DNA from: Nitrosomonadales bacterium
Lineage (GTDB): Bacteria > Pseudomonadota > Gammaproteobacteria > Burkholderiales > Gallionellaceae
Assembly (NCBI GenBank): GCA_016721605.1
Contig: JADKHS010000018.1
Span: forward strand, 1-40,320
Direction: 5' to 3'
Length of the DNA: 40,320 bases
The notes below the pieces were generated by a model that was not told the origin of the DNA, did no database searches, and saw nothing but the letters and a program-made list of their open reading frames with translations. A program made the translations under genes and the position numbers. Positions 19,860 to 28,599 of the stretch are shown here, piece by piece (position 1 is the stretch's first letter; each line of letters starts with the position of its first letter).

Positions 19860-20570
19860 TTACTCCAGAACTTCGCGTTCGATTTCTTCTACAGTAACAT
19901 GGCGCACATCCTTGCCCTTGACCATATAAACCACATATTCGGACATGTTCTTAGCATGGTCGCCAATACGTTCAATGGCTTTGGCGACAAACAGAATTTC
20001 CAGCGCAGTGGAGATGGTGCGCGGGTCTTCCATCATGAAGGTGATGAGATAGCGCATGATGGTACGGAATTCCTCATCAACCAACTCATCCTGACGGACC
20101 ACTTGAGCCGCATAGGCAATATCAAGACGAGCAAAGGCATCCAACGATTTACGTAACATATCCAGAGCCATTTCAGCGGCATGCTTAATCTCTGTATAGC
20201 GTGGCAGGATAATACTTTTCCTCTGCGACAGCAGTTTGCCCATGCGTGCTATTTTTTCCGCTTCATCCCCGATACGTTCGAGATCCGTAATAGTCTTGAT
20301 TACCGTCATTACCATGCGCAAGTCACCTGCGGCAGGCTGGCGGCGGGCAATAATCTGGTTACAGCTTTCGTCGATTTCTACCTCCATCGCGTTAACGCGA
20401 TGGTCATCATTGATAATGCTGTTCATCAGCGACACATCACCACTAACCAGCGCCTCAATAGAAAGCCGGATTTGACTCTCCACCAGTCCACCCATTTGTA
20501 ATACTCGTGCACGCACCGCTTCCAGTTCGGCATCAAATTGCTTAGAGGTATGTTCAGTGGAGACCATCAT
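19860..20570 (-). CDS. phoU: phosphate signalling regulator PhoU
   Basis: PhoU damps the PhoR/PhoB phosphate response and is usually linked to the PstSCAB transporter. The 236-residue protein is two three-helix PhoU repeats, with the metal-binding motifs DLERIGDEAEKIA in repeat one and AIERIGDHAKNMSEYVVYMV in repeat two. The start at 20570 has a good ribosome binding site (AAGGA, five bases upstream). No pst or phoB/phoR gene is in the window. rpiA lies 65 bases upstream in the same direction, so the two may share a transcript. Confidence 0.93.
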   Translation of the reverse strand: MMVSTEHTSKQFDAELEAVRARVLQMGGLVESQIRLSIEALVSGDVSLMNSIINDDHRVNAMEVEIDESCNQIIARRQPAAGDLRMVMTVIKTITDLERIGDEAEKIARMGKLLSQRKSIILPRYTEIKHAAEMALDMLRKSLDAFARLDIAYAAQVVRQDELVDEEFRTIMRYLITFMMEDPRTISTALEILFVAKAIERIGDHAKNMSEYVVYMVKGKDVRHVTVEEIEREVLE

Positions 20571-20635
20571 TCAAATCCTTTTAGGGATAAAGGTTAGGTG
20601 ATACTACTCGTGTACTGTGACAGCAGTATTACACA

Positions 20636-21295
20636 CTAAGCAGTAAAGGTTTGCACCCCGCTTGCGGTTCCCAGCAACAACACATCCGCCCCACGACGCG
20701 CAAACAGGCCATTGGTAACCACGCCCGTAATATTATTTAAGGTGGTTTCCAATTCCACCGGATTCAATATTTTTAGACCAGATACATCAATAATGAGGTT
20801 ACCGTTGTCAGTAACAAATCCCGCACGCAATTTTGGCTGACCGCCCAATAGCACCATCTGGCGCGCCACATAGCTGCTAGCCATAGGAATCACTTCCAGC
20901 GGCAATGGAAAGCTCCCGAGAACATCCACGAGTTTGCTGGAATCACATAAACAGACAAATTTTTTGCTTGCTGCAGCTACTATTTTTTCGCGCGTCAATG
21001 CGCCGCCACCGCCTTTAATCATGTGCAAATGACGCGTAACCTCATCTGCCCCATCCACATAAATAGATAAGCTACCCACATCATTTAGCGAGACCACCTG
21101 AATGCCATGCTCTTTTAAGCGCTGCGCTGAAGCTTCGGAGCTAGCCACCGCACCGCATATTTTTTTCTTGATCTTTCCCAGCTCGTCTATAAAGAAATTG
21201 GCCGTCGAGCCGGTACCCACTCCCACGATGCAATTCGCGGGGACATGCGCTATTGCGGCTTGTGCCACCGCAAGCTTTAACTCATTTTGCGTCAT
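20636..21295 (-). CDS. rpiA: ribose-5-phosphate isomerase A
   Basis: RpiA interconverts ribose 5-phosphate and ribulose 5-phosphate in the pentose phosphate or Calvin cycles. GVGTGSTANFFIDEL (substrate phosphate), DGADEV (catalytic Asp) and KGGGGALTREKIVA (Lys/Glu) are intact. At 219 residues it is the usual size. The start at 21295 has a GAGG ribosome binding site 14 bases upstream, a rather long spacing. It is divergent from the methyltransferase gene; 21296-21540 should hold both promoters. Confidence 0.94.
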   Translation of the reverse strand: MTQNELKLAVAQAAIAHVPANCIVGVGTGSTANFFIDELGKIKKKICGAVASSEASAQRLKEHGIQVVSLNDVGSLSIYVDGADEVTRHLHMIKGGGGALTREKIVAAASKKFVCLCDSSKLVDVLGSFPLPLEVIPMASSYVARQMVLLGGQPKLRAGFVTDNGNLIIDVSGLKILNPVELETTLNNITGVVTNGLFARRGADVLLLGTASGVQTFTA

Positions 21296-21540
21296 GGTTA
21301 TGCTGCCTCAATTTAACAAATATTGTTTACCCCCGGATTATTGCAGGAATTAACACTTTTAGAAACACTTGGCACCTTTCGTATTATGATATCTCCAGAA
21401 AATTACCGTGCGGTCTTGCCAAGCAAACTGTCACTATCAAAATAGCAACCTTGCCTACTGTAACGATACATTTGCCGAAGCAAAGTTAACCTTAGCCGTA
21501 CATTTGAATGTGCTTTGCGGAACTAACACCATTTTCAAAG

Positions 21541-22098
21541 ATGCCAAAACATAACGAAAGCACTATTCCATTACAACACATGGGTATCCCATCACCTTGG
21601 ATTTGCCGCTATGCCCAATTGATCCGTAGCGGTGGACAAGTGCTTGATTTAGCTTGTGGTAACGGACGCCATGCGCGCTGGCTTGCGGCCAACCATTGGC
21701 AAGTCAATGCCGTAGATCGTGATATGGAGGCTCTTGCCGAGCTACAACAACTGCCTAATATATCAACCACAGTTGCAGACTTGGAGAATGATAATTGGCC
21801 ATATTCTGGCCATCGCTTTCATGGCATAGTCGTCAGCCGTTATTTACACCGGCCACTATTACCCCGATTGATTGAGTCGCTGCATGCTGGTGGAGTGCTC
21901 ATTTATGAAACATTCATGGATGGTAATGAGCGTTTCGGGCGACCCAAAAATCCAGATTTTTTGCTACGTTCTAACGAATTATTGGAAGTTTTTTTCCCGC
22001 ACCTGACAGTAATTGCCTATCAACAAGGTGAGTTTCAAGAGCCGAATCCCGCCGTCATACAGCGTATTTGCGCAGTGTCCAAAAGGTGTGACGGCTAA
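21541..22098 (+). CDS. class I SAM-dependent methyltransferase (TehB-like)
   Basis: The protein has the SAM-binding motif I VLDLACGNGRHARWLA and a second acidic strand (VNAVDRDMEALAEL), a Rossmann-type methyltransferase as in the TehB/UbiE group. The substrate is unknown. The start is uncertain: ATG 21541 (185 residues) is chosen because it matches the compact openings of relatives; an in-frame ATG at 21508 would add 11 residues. Neither has a strong ribosome binding site. It stands alone between rpiA and a small ORF. Confidence 0.75.
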   Translation: MPKHNESTIPLQHMGIPSPWICRYAQLIRSGGQVLDLACGNGRHARWLAANHWQVNAVDRDMEALAELQQLPNISTTVADLENDNWPYSGHRFHGIVVSRYLHRPLLPRLIESLHAGGVLIYETFMDGNERFGRPKNPDFLLRSNELLEVFFPHLTVIAYQQGEFQEPNPAVIQRICAVSKRCDG

Positions 22099-22115
22099 TT
22101 CGGGAACTAAATATT

Positions 22116-22253
22116 ATGGACTCGGCACTCCAAATATTGAGCTCATTTGATAATGCCTTGTCGAATTATGCACGGTACGCCAAAGCCATAAGGATACTCA
22201 TCAATACAGCCCCTAGCCGAAAGGCGCGGCCTAGCGTGTGCATAGCTAATTGA
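22116..22253 (+). CDS. 45-residue small ORF, perhaps an N-terminal remnant of a Coq7-like gene
   Basis: ATG 22116 opens a 45-residue frame beginning MDSALQILSSFDNALSNYA. The spaced SFDNAL reminds me of the start of betaproteobacterial Coq7 (ubiquinone hydroxylase), but the diiron region is absent and nothing of it follows. It may be a remnant or a chance ORF. The rest of 22099-22302 shows no other feature. Confidence 0.25.
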   Translation: MDSALQILSSFDNALSNYARYAKAIRILINTAPSRKARPSVCIAN

Positions 22254-22302
22254 ATACGCTCCTGGACACCTTGAAAACCCCCTCTCATATTTGGAGATAA
22301 CC

Positions 22303-22932
22303 ATGCAAGAGCTACAAGAAATTTGGATCGCATTTAAACTCGGCGGGATCATTATCCTGCCACTGTCTTTACTAGGCATAATCGCTTTAGCCATTATGCT
22401 TGAGAAGGCATTCCTTTATGGGCGCTTTGCACGTCTTTCATCTGACTTGCTAAACCTTGTTGAAACTTATGGGTTCGCATGGGCAGACCTGGAAAAGATA
22501 CTTTCCGGGTTGAATGAGCGTCATTATTACAAGCGATTCTTTGAGGTGGTGATCGCGAACCGGCATCGGCCTTCATGGTGGACTGAATCTCGTGCAGCGG
22601 ATGAAGCCCAGTTGATTGAAACATCCCTTGCGCGCAGGTTGTGGGTGTTAGAAACGATCGTCACTGCTGCGCCTTTGCTCGGGCTGATGGGAACAATTGT
22701 TGGAATGATGCATGCCTTCCAGATAATTGGCGGCAGCGGCGTCGTCAATCCTACGGGGGTGACAGGAGGCGTCGCTCAGGCACTTATTGCAACTGCAGTC
22801 GGCTTATTAATCGCGCTGATTGCCTTATTTGGATTTAATTATTTTTCCCGTCTGCAATCACAAACGATGGATGAAATGGAGCGCCTTGGTACACGCCTAA
22901 TTGATCACATCCGTTTAGATCAGCAGAGATAG
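22303..22932 (+). CDS. MotA/TolQ/ExbB proton channel family protein
   Basis: This is the channel-forming subunit of an inner-membrane proton-driven energy-transfer complex. The 209-residue protein has a TM helix at about residues 12-33, a cytoplasmic loop, and paired helices with the family signature TAAPLLGLMGTIVGMMHAF followed by VAQALIATAVGLLIALIAL. The start at 22303 is chosen because a GGAG site lies six bases upstream (22293-22296); an upstream TTG in frame is ignored. It is followed six bases later by an ExbD-like gene and then a TonB-like gene. Because there is no TolA, TolB or Pal nearby, an ExbB-like role (with a TonB-type partner) fits better than TolQ. Confidence 0.88.
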   Translation: MQELQEIWIAFKLGGIIILPLSLLGIIALAIMLEKAFLYGRFARLSSDLLNLVETYGFAWADLEKILSGLNERHYYKRFFEVVIANRHRPSWWTESRAADEAQLIETSLARRLWVLETIVTAAPLLGLMGTIVGMMHAFQIIGGSGVVNPTGVTGGVAQALIATAVGLLIALIALFGFNYFSRLQSQTMDEMERLGTRLIDHIRLDQQR

Positions 22933-22937
22933 CACCC

Positions 22938-23318
22938 ATGAAACTGCGTAAATCCAGAACGTATCGCAAGGGACGCATTGAGATCATTCCGATGATCGAT
23001 GTGATGTTTTTCTTATTGGTGACATTCATGCTCTCTTCATTGTCGATGCAGAATCTTGATTCCCTGCAGGTGAATCTGCCCCAAGGGGAAGCTGAAAAGC
23101 TCAAAGCTGACGCGCCGGTAACGCTGACGCTGACTGGTGATAGCCAAATCTTTATCAATCGTATCCCCGTAACACTAGAAACTCTGGCCGCTACACTCAA
23201 GCCATTTTTACACGCTTCACAGCAAAACATAGTCGTATCAGCGGACAACGAAGCACCACAAGGGCTGGTAGTGCAGGCAATGTTGCAGGCTCGATCCGCC
23301 GGCGCCCAACATTTTTGA
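22938..23318 (+). CDS. ExbD/TolR family biopolymer transport protein (C-terminus shifted)
   Basis: ExbD-type proteins work with the ExbB channel to transmit the proton gradient to a periplasmic partner. There is a single TM helix with the key Asp in IPMIDVMFFLLVTFML (about residues 17-32), followed by a periplasmic ExbD domain ending AMLQARSAGAQHF. As read, the protein stops at 126 residues. If the five T's at 23312-23316 were six, the frame would continue LIAVKHK and stop at 23338, the usual family ending. The loss is only the last seven residues, so function may not depend on it. The start follows the upstream channel gene by six bases. Confidence 0.87.
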   Translation: MKLRKSRTYRKGRIEIIPMIDVMFFLLVTFMLSSLSMQNLDSLQVNLPQGEAEKLKADAPVTLTLTGDSQIFINRIPVTLETLAATLKPFLHASQQNIVVSADNEAPQGLVVQAMLQARSAGAQHF

Positions 23319-23348
23319 TTGCGGTAAAACATAAATGACGTGGTAAGC

Positions 23349-24176
23349 ATGCCCGAATCCAAATCGCAGGAGATTCGATTCTGGTGGCCAATACCACTGG
23401 CGGCCATCATTTGGCTGGTCATCATTTGGGAATTTGGCTATTTCCTGAAATCTCCCAAGGAAGAGATTATTTCTTCACCGCCAATTGATGCACGCTTTGT
23501 AGAATTGCCCGACACACAACCAGAACAAGAATCCTCACCTCCAAAATCGAGTCCTCAAAATCAACCTGAACCTGAACTTAAACCTAAGCTTGAGCCTAAG
23601 CCCGAGCCGACACATGAACCGCCACCTACGCCTCAACCCCGGGCGATCGAGACGGAAAAACCAATGAAGCCTTTACCGGAAAAAACAGTCACACAAACTG
23701 AAGTTCCATTAGCGCCTCCCCCAGCTCCACATTCAGCGCCTCCCACCGATTTGGCAAGCTACATTAATGCCGCCAGAACACGCCGTCAGGCAGCCGAGAT
23801 TTCTGATGAACGCGAAAATACAGAAACCATATCTAGCCCGCGCCAACTTTCGGCTGACGAAAAAAGAATGGCTAACATCAGGCGCAACCTCCAGCCAGAA
23901 GGTACGAGCGGTGTGTTTCAAATTATCAGCATGGGCAGCCGGACCGCCCGATTTTCATTTCGAGGCTGGACAACAGACTATAACAATTCTCGACGCGAGG
24001 TAATCGAAGTCGATGCCGGGTTAAATGGTGATGTGGAGCGCGCAATTATTCGCAGGATGATCGAACTGATTCGCAAGCATTACAAAGGAAACTTTAATTG
24101 GGAATCGCACCGCCTCAACCGTGAGATCATTCTGTCTGCCCGCATGGAAGATAATGAGGGCTTGAAGATTTTTTGA
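23349..24176 (+). CDS. TonB-like proline-rich inner-membrane/periplasmic protein
   Basis: The 275-residue protein is probably the third member of the ExbB/ExbD trio. It has an N-terminal cytoplasmic stub, one TM helix (about residues 16-36), then a long Pro/Glu/Lys-rich spacer (about 60-135, with repeats such as PEPELKPKLEPKPEP), as in TonB and TolA, and a C-terminal domain (about 175-275) without a recognisable TonB motif. The architecture is visible, while the C-terminal fold is not recognised. The start may be ATG 23349 or GTG 23340; both are 10 bases or less after the corrected exbD stop, which suggests coupling. It is likely to couple proton-motive force to an outer-membrane partner, but the substrate is unknown. 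Confidence 0.72.
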   Translation: MPESKSQEIRFWWPIPLAAIIWLVIIWEFGYFLKSPKEEIISSPPIDARFVELPDTQPEQESSPPKSSPQNQPEPELKPKLEPKPEPTHEPPPTPQPRAIETEKPMKPLPEKTVTQTEVPLAPPPAPHSAPPTDLASYINAARTRRQAAEISDERENTETISSPRQLSADEKRMANIRRNLQPEGTSGVFQIISMGSRTARFSFRGWTTDYNNSRREVIEVDAGLNGDVERAIIRRMIELIRKHYKGNFNWESHRLNREIILSARMEDNEGLKIF

Positions 24177-24818
24177 TGCTTGAATTTTTTGGCACAAACT
24201 CTGGATTTCAGCGAAGTCCGCCACTGCGTTAAGGGGATTTCACACGTTTTAGTACCATCCCAAATTCGAATACTCGCGACTATGTAGAAAGCTTTCCACT
24301 AACCCAGATCCTCTAGGAAATACAACCTTATAAAAACTCGATCATATTTAGCCTCTGCCTAAAAACTCTTCCCAAGGTTCAGCTAAAAAATTGAAGTCTA
24401 GGCTTTCTATAGCCATGTCATAATTACCCAAAATTGTATGCCTTTGGACATTTAACAAGGCGGTTCCAACAGACAATTCAACCTAGCTTTATAAAAAGCT
24501 CTGCATTCAACACATTGATATTTACATTGCAATAAATGCATACAATCGTGTACTCTCGCACATGATTTGTTGTGCGGATGCTAATTTAAGCACTCTCAAA
24601 TAACTTGTTATTCCTAATATAAAAATTCCATTTAAGCATTCGGCTATATCGAATACAACCAGATATTTTTTATCCTGAGGATACAGCAGTCACATAAACA
24701 TGATATTGCCGCCTACCCACAGGCTAGCTTAGCTATACACTACTGTATAATTTGGGCGTAAGTTTTGAAACCATGACTATTAACTACTACCATATTTTGA
24801 ATATATTGGCCAAATGCC
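24177..24818. other. 642-base AT-rich intergenic region before moaA, with a hairpin at 24557-24576
   Basis: No coding frame is recognised. A perfect six-base hairpin, CGCACA (24557-24562) with TGTGCG (24571-24576) and an eight-base loop, lies in the middle; it lacks a T-run, so it does not look like a classical terminator. The region must contain the moaA promoter. I looked for a molybdenum-cofactor riboswitch but cannot show one by eye. Confidence 0.4.
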
Positions 24819-25933
24819 ATGTCTAAAAAACAATTCCGATTATAGATTATCGTCATTCCAAGGCAGTTCCTGTCATCCCCGCTGTTATAGAAGAACCCAA
24901 TGGACTTATTGGCGACGCGTTTGGACGCCCGTTACAAGATTTACGCATTTCTCTCACGGATCGTTGCAATTTCCGATGCGTATATTGCATGCCCATAGAA
25001 TCATTCGGCAAAGATCATGTATTTATGCCACGGGCTTCAATGATGACTTTTGAAGAAATTACTCGTATCGCGCAAATTTTCGTTAATCATGGCGTTCAGA
25101 AAATCCGCCTTACGGGTGGTGAGCCGCTATTACGCAAACATGTAGAAAATTTAATCGAGATGCTTGCGAAGCTAAAAACATACGATGGTAGCGATTTAGA
25201 CCTGACACTCACCACTAATGGCGCGTTACTCGGAAAAAAAGCTCAATCCTTGAAAGATGCTGGATTAAATCGTGTTACGGTCTCCCTAGATTCACTGGAT
25301 GATGCCACTTTCAAACGCATGAACGGCGTTGATTTCCCCGTATCGGATGTGTTGCGCAGCCTAGATGTCGCCCACTCAGTAGGCCTCGGCCCAATCAAGG
25401 TAAACATGGTTGTCAAAAGCGGCATGAATGACCAAGAAATCGTCCCTATGGCACGTTATTTCAAAGACTCTCCCTTCATACTGCGATTCATTGAATACAT
25501 GGATGTAGGGACTTCTAACCAGTGGGAAATGGGCGAGGTTATTCCCTCTGCAGAAGTTGTGCGACGAATTTCCGCTCACATGCCACTTGAAGAAATCGAG
25601 CCTAACTGTACCGGCGAGACTGCGGAACGTTGGCGCTACAAGGATGGCGGGGGCGAAATCGGAGTTATCTCAAGCATCACTAAAACTTTTTGTCACGAAT
25701 GCGTTCGTGCCAGGTTGTCAACCGAAGGCAAATTATATACATGCCTCTTTGCAGAGAGTGGTCACGATTTGCGAGCGCTCATGCACAGCGGAAAAACCGA
25801 TCAAGAAATTTCCACTGCCCTTGCACACCTATGGCGTCTGCGTGCGGATCGTTATTCAGAATTACGCAGCGCAAACACAAAGACCAAAGCATCATCTGGC
25901 AAGAAAATTGAAATGTCTTATATCGGGGGGTAG
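24819..25933 (+). pseudogene. moaA: GTP 3',8-cyclase MoaA, frameshift near the start
   Basis: MoaA is the radical-SAM enzyme that, with MoaC, makes cyclic pyranopterin monophosphate for molybdenum cofactor. The N-terminal cluster motif CNFRCVYC (C-x3-C-x2-C) and the C-terminal C-x2-C-x13-C motif (CHECV...YTC) are both present, as is the tail ending YIGG. The first ATG in the main frame (24989) lies just after the first cluster motif, so the true start must be upstream. ATG 24819 with one extra A in the A-run at 24825-24830 (seven A's instead of six) restores MSKK-TIPIIDYRHSKAVP into the main frame, giving about 370 residues. The loss is probably a sequencing error. moeA follows 151 bases later. 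Confidence 0.88.
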
Positions 25934-26084
25934 TCTACCAGTAAGCTCCATCTTCAGATACATTCAAATCACTTACCTGGATAGCGCTCCCTGTATTAAA
26001 AGCACGTACCAACAACCTGCCTGACAATTATGTTGATGCTTTTCAGACTTTATTCTGACTGCCAAATTTAACAAAGGACACTCC

Positions 26085-27347
26085 ATGGAATCCAGGCTTT
26101 CCTTCTTGCCTACCCTTGAAAAAATGGGCGATTACGACCCCAATTCTATGCCGGTGGAAAAAGCGCGCCAATTTATCCAGCAATTTCTCACGCCAGTCAC
26201 GGAGCATGAATCGATCAGCCTGTGCGATTCATTGAATCGCACGCTAGCGGCAGATGTACTTTCCCCCATGAATGTACCGCCACACGACTACTCGGCTATG
26301 GATGGCTACGCTGTACGCCACGACGACCTGGCAAATACTCCTAGCCGACTTACGGTTATTGGCAGCGCCTTTGCTGGACGTGCCTTTAGTGGCCATGTTG
26401 CTACAGGTGAATGTGTTCGCATTATGACTGGTGCGCTCATTCCTGAGGGCTGCGATAGTGTTGTAATGCAGGAACATGTGCAGGTCACCGGATCCTCAGT
26501 TGAAATAGGGGATGGACACCGCCGTGGCCAAAACATCCGCCTGGTCGGAGAAGACATTGCGCAAAATACTACCGTGCTGACTCGTGGACAAATTATTCGC
26601 CCTGCTGAGATGGGTCTGCTGGCTTCGCTTGGTTTTAGCAATATCAGCGTTTACCGCAAACTAAAAGTAGCATTATTTTCAACTGGTGACGAACTGCAGC
26701 AACCTGGCACACCATTGGCTCCCGGTAAAATTTATAACAGTAACCGTTATTCCCTGCTCGGTATGCTAGGTGAACTGGGCGTGGAAACTATCGACATGGG
26801 TACCATTCGTGACGATAAGGCCAGCCTCAAAGAAGCCTTGTTAGATGCAGCATCGCGGACGGATGTCATTATCACTAGCGGTGGGGTTTCGGTCGGTGAA
26901 GCCGATTACATCAAACAATTGTTGGCGGAAATTGGAGAAGTTGTATTCTGGAAAATAGCCATGAAGCCTGGCAAGCCATTGGCTTACGGCAAAATTGGAA
27001 CTTGCCATTTTTTTGGACTGCCCGGTAATCCCGTCGCTGTCATGGTAACTTTCCAGCAATTTGTTCGCGATGCCTTACGCATACTGATGGGACAGCAACC
27101 AAAATTAACCATTGAATTTCAGGCTATCTGCACCAGCTCTATCCGCAAGGTTCCAGGTAGGACAGAATTTCAACGTGGCATTCTCAGTCAAGATAAAAAT
27201 GGCGGATGGACAGTACATACAACAGGGGCTCAATGCTCCGGCATTCTTAGCTCAATGAGCAAAGCCAATTGCTATATTATATTACCTGTGTCGCAAGGAA
27301 ATGTTGAGGCCGGCTGCACTGTACAAGTACAGCCTTTTTTAAATTAA
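26085..27347 (+). CDS. moeA: molybdopterin molybdenumtransferase MoeA
   Basis: MoeA inserts molybdate into adenylated molybdopterin, the final step of molybdenum cofactor synthesis. The 420-residue protein shows the N-terminal domain SMDGYAV-type segment (VPPHDYSAMDGYAVRHDD), SGHVATGECVRIMTGALIP, the central catalytic MPT-binding domain with TGDEL and TSGGVSVGEADY, and FFGLPGNPVAVMVTF. The start at 26085 follows an AAAGGA site. The residues before MPVEKAR form a short N-terminal extension. With moaA it forms a cofactor pair, without moaC/moaE/moaD in the window. Confidence 0.93.
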   Translation: MESRLSFLPTLEKMGDYDPNSMPVEKARQFIQQFLTPVTEHESISLCDSLNRTLAADVLSPMNVPPHDYSAMDGYAVRHDDLANTPSRLTVIGSAFAGRAFSGHVATGECVRIMTGALIPEGCDSVVMQEHVQVTGSSVEIGDGHRRGQNIRLVGEDIAQNTTVLTRGQIIRPAEMGLLASLGFSNISVYRKLKVALFSTGDELQQPGTPLAPGKIYNSNRYSLLGMLGELGVETIDMGTIRDDKASLKEALLDAASRTDVIITSGGVSVGEADYIKQLLAEIGEVVFWKIAMKPGKPLAYGKIGTCHFFGLPGNPVAVMVTFQQFVRDALRILMGQQPKLTIEFQAICTSSIRKVPGRTEFQRGILSQDKNGGWTVHTTGAQCSGILSSMSKANCYIILPVSQGNVEAGCTVQVQPFLN

Positions 27348-27449
27348 AATACCATACCGCCAAGCGATCGTGACTTCTAAATGCAAACCACCCTGGAGAA
27401 ATTTGCGGATGCCATTATTAACTGTTCCAAATACCTCTGGCTTAGCTAA

Positions 27450-27466
27450 CCGCATTAAAAATGCGG
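27450..27466. other. short inverted repeat between moeA and the ankyrin gene
   Basis: CCGCATT (27450-27456) is the exact reverse complement of AATGCGG (27460-27466), with a three-base loop. No T-run follows, so it is a weak terminator candidate for moeA at best. Confidence 0.3.
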
Positions 27467-27564
27467 ACAACCGTGCGATTACGTCCGCTCTCAAAAATTA
27501 TTACAGAATCGGTATATCCGCCTGAATGTTTTAAGCTCTTTAGCCCTATATTTTAAAGACCCCT

Positions 27565-28227
27565 ATGCAAAACGAACTTGAAGAATCCATAATAGACGCA
27601 ACCATGGCCAATGATTTGGAGGGAATCAAGAATGCAATCCAGCTTGGTATAGACATAAACCATCAGGATTTCTTTGGAAAAACGGCATTGCATTACATCG
27701 AGAGCGTAGAAGCGGCACAACTTTTAATCGACCACGGAGCTGATCCAAACATTGCGGATTACAATAATCGTCCACCCTTATTTGATGTCAATGATCCGGA
27801 ACTTGCCATATTCTTGGTCGATCACGGTGCTGATGCCAAATTCCAGGACAAAGATGGCCTGACCGCGATGTATATCTGGGTAGATTTTCCCAAAGTGGTT
27901 CAACGTTTACTGGTTGAAGGGGCCGATCCTAATATCCAGCTGGTAACAGGAAGCATGATTATTAAAAGAGGAAATACTGCTCTGCATAAAGTTGGGAATC
28001 TAGAGTCCGCCCAACTTCTCGTTAAACATGGGGCAAACGCCACCATCCGAAATATAGAAAAAGCAACCCCCGTTCATACGGCCACCGGAGAAATTCAACG
28101 TTATCTTAAAACCGTATATGAAGAGCAGCGTCTACTTTCAGCTGACGTTCAAACAAAATCCAGCGAGCCCGTATCTAACACTACGGATACCCGACTGGCC
28201 GGAGATACCACCGTTTATCATAAATAG
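27565..28227 (+). CDS. ankyrin-repeat protein
   Basis: The 220-residue protein carries about five ankyrin repeats, marked by QDFFGKTALHYIE, LLIDHGADPNIADYNN, LVDHGADAKFQDKDGLTAMY, RLLVEGADPNIQ and LLVKHGANATIRN. Such repeats usually bind other proteins. There is no signal peptide or TM helix, so it is cytosolic, and its partner is unknown. It is an isolated gene after moeA with no strong ribosome binding site. The C-terminal tail (about residues 190-220) is Ser/Thr rich and is outside the repeats. Confidence 0.82.
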   Translation: MQNELEESIIDATMANDLEGIKNAIQLGIDINHQDFFGKTALHYIESVEAAQLLIDHGADPNIADYNNRPPLFDVNDPELAIFLVDHGADAKFQDKDGLTAMYIWVDFPKVVQRLLVEGADPNIQLVTGSMIIKRGNTALHKVGNLESAQLLVKHGANATIRNIEKATPVHTATGEIQRYLKTVYEEQRLLSADVQTKSSEPVSNTTDTRLAGDTTVYHK

Positions 28228-28550
28228 CCCATGAAATCTATTTAACACAATCATTAATAGTTACTGGTTATTCCAAAAAATACAAAACCCACTGCATCAT
28301 AGATTTTTTGCAATTTTTGACCATAGGACATCTTACTTACCCTGAGGCATCAGTTACGGCCAGAATTTTGAGGTAACAATACAATCCATCACCCCTCTGC
28401 CCAAGTCTTTCCATGCTCACACATACCTACCCTAAGTTTTTTTGATATTGAGACACGCACTGCCAAGTTTATGGTGCCAACCAATTTTCAAAAAATAAAC
28501 TAAGGTGGCAGCTTTTCCGCAATCTGCTAAAAGGTAAGCCACAAAAGCAT
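28228..28550. other. intergenic region after the ankyrin gene
   Basis: 323 AT-rich bases between the convergent ankyrin and lipoprotein genes. No coding frame or RNA motif is recognised; a terminator for the ankyrin gene is not evident. Confidence 0.4.
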
Positions 28551-28573
28551 AAAGCCGACTTTACATCGGCTTT
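28551..28573 (-). terminator. rho-independent terminator of the lipoprotein gene
   Basis: AAAGCCGA (28551-28558) pairs with TCGGCTTT (28566-28573) around a seven-base loop, 27 bases beyond the lipoprotein stop. On the minus strand the stem ends in TTT followed by ATGCTTTT, a moderately T-rich tail. Confidence 0.75.
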
Positions 28574-28599
28574 AATGTTTACTATACAAAAAAGAAAAA

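Noticed and set aside
24177..24818. Molybdenum cofactor riboswitch before moaA
   Set aside because: I could not find the conserved pairing elements by eye; only a simple hairpin is clear.
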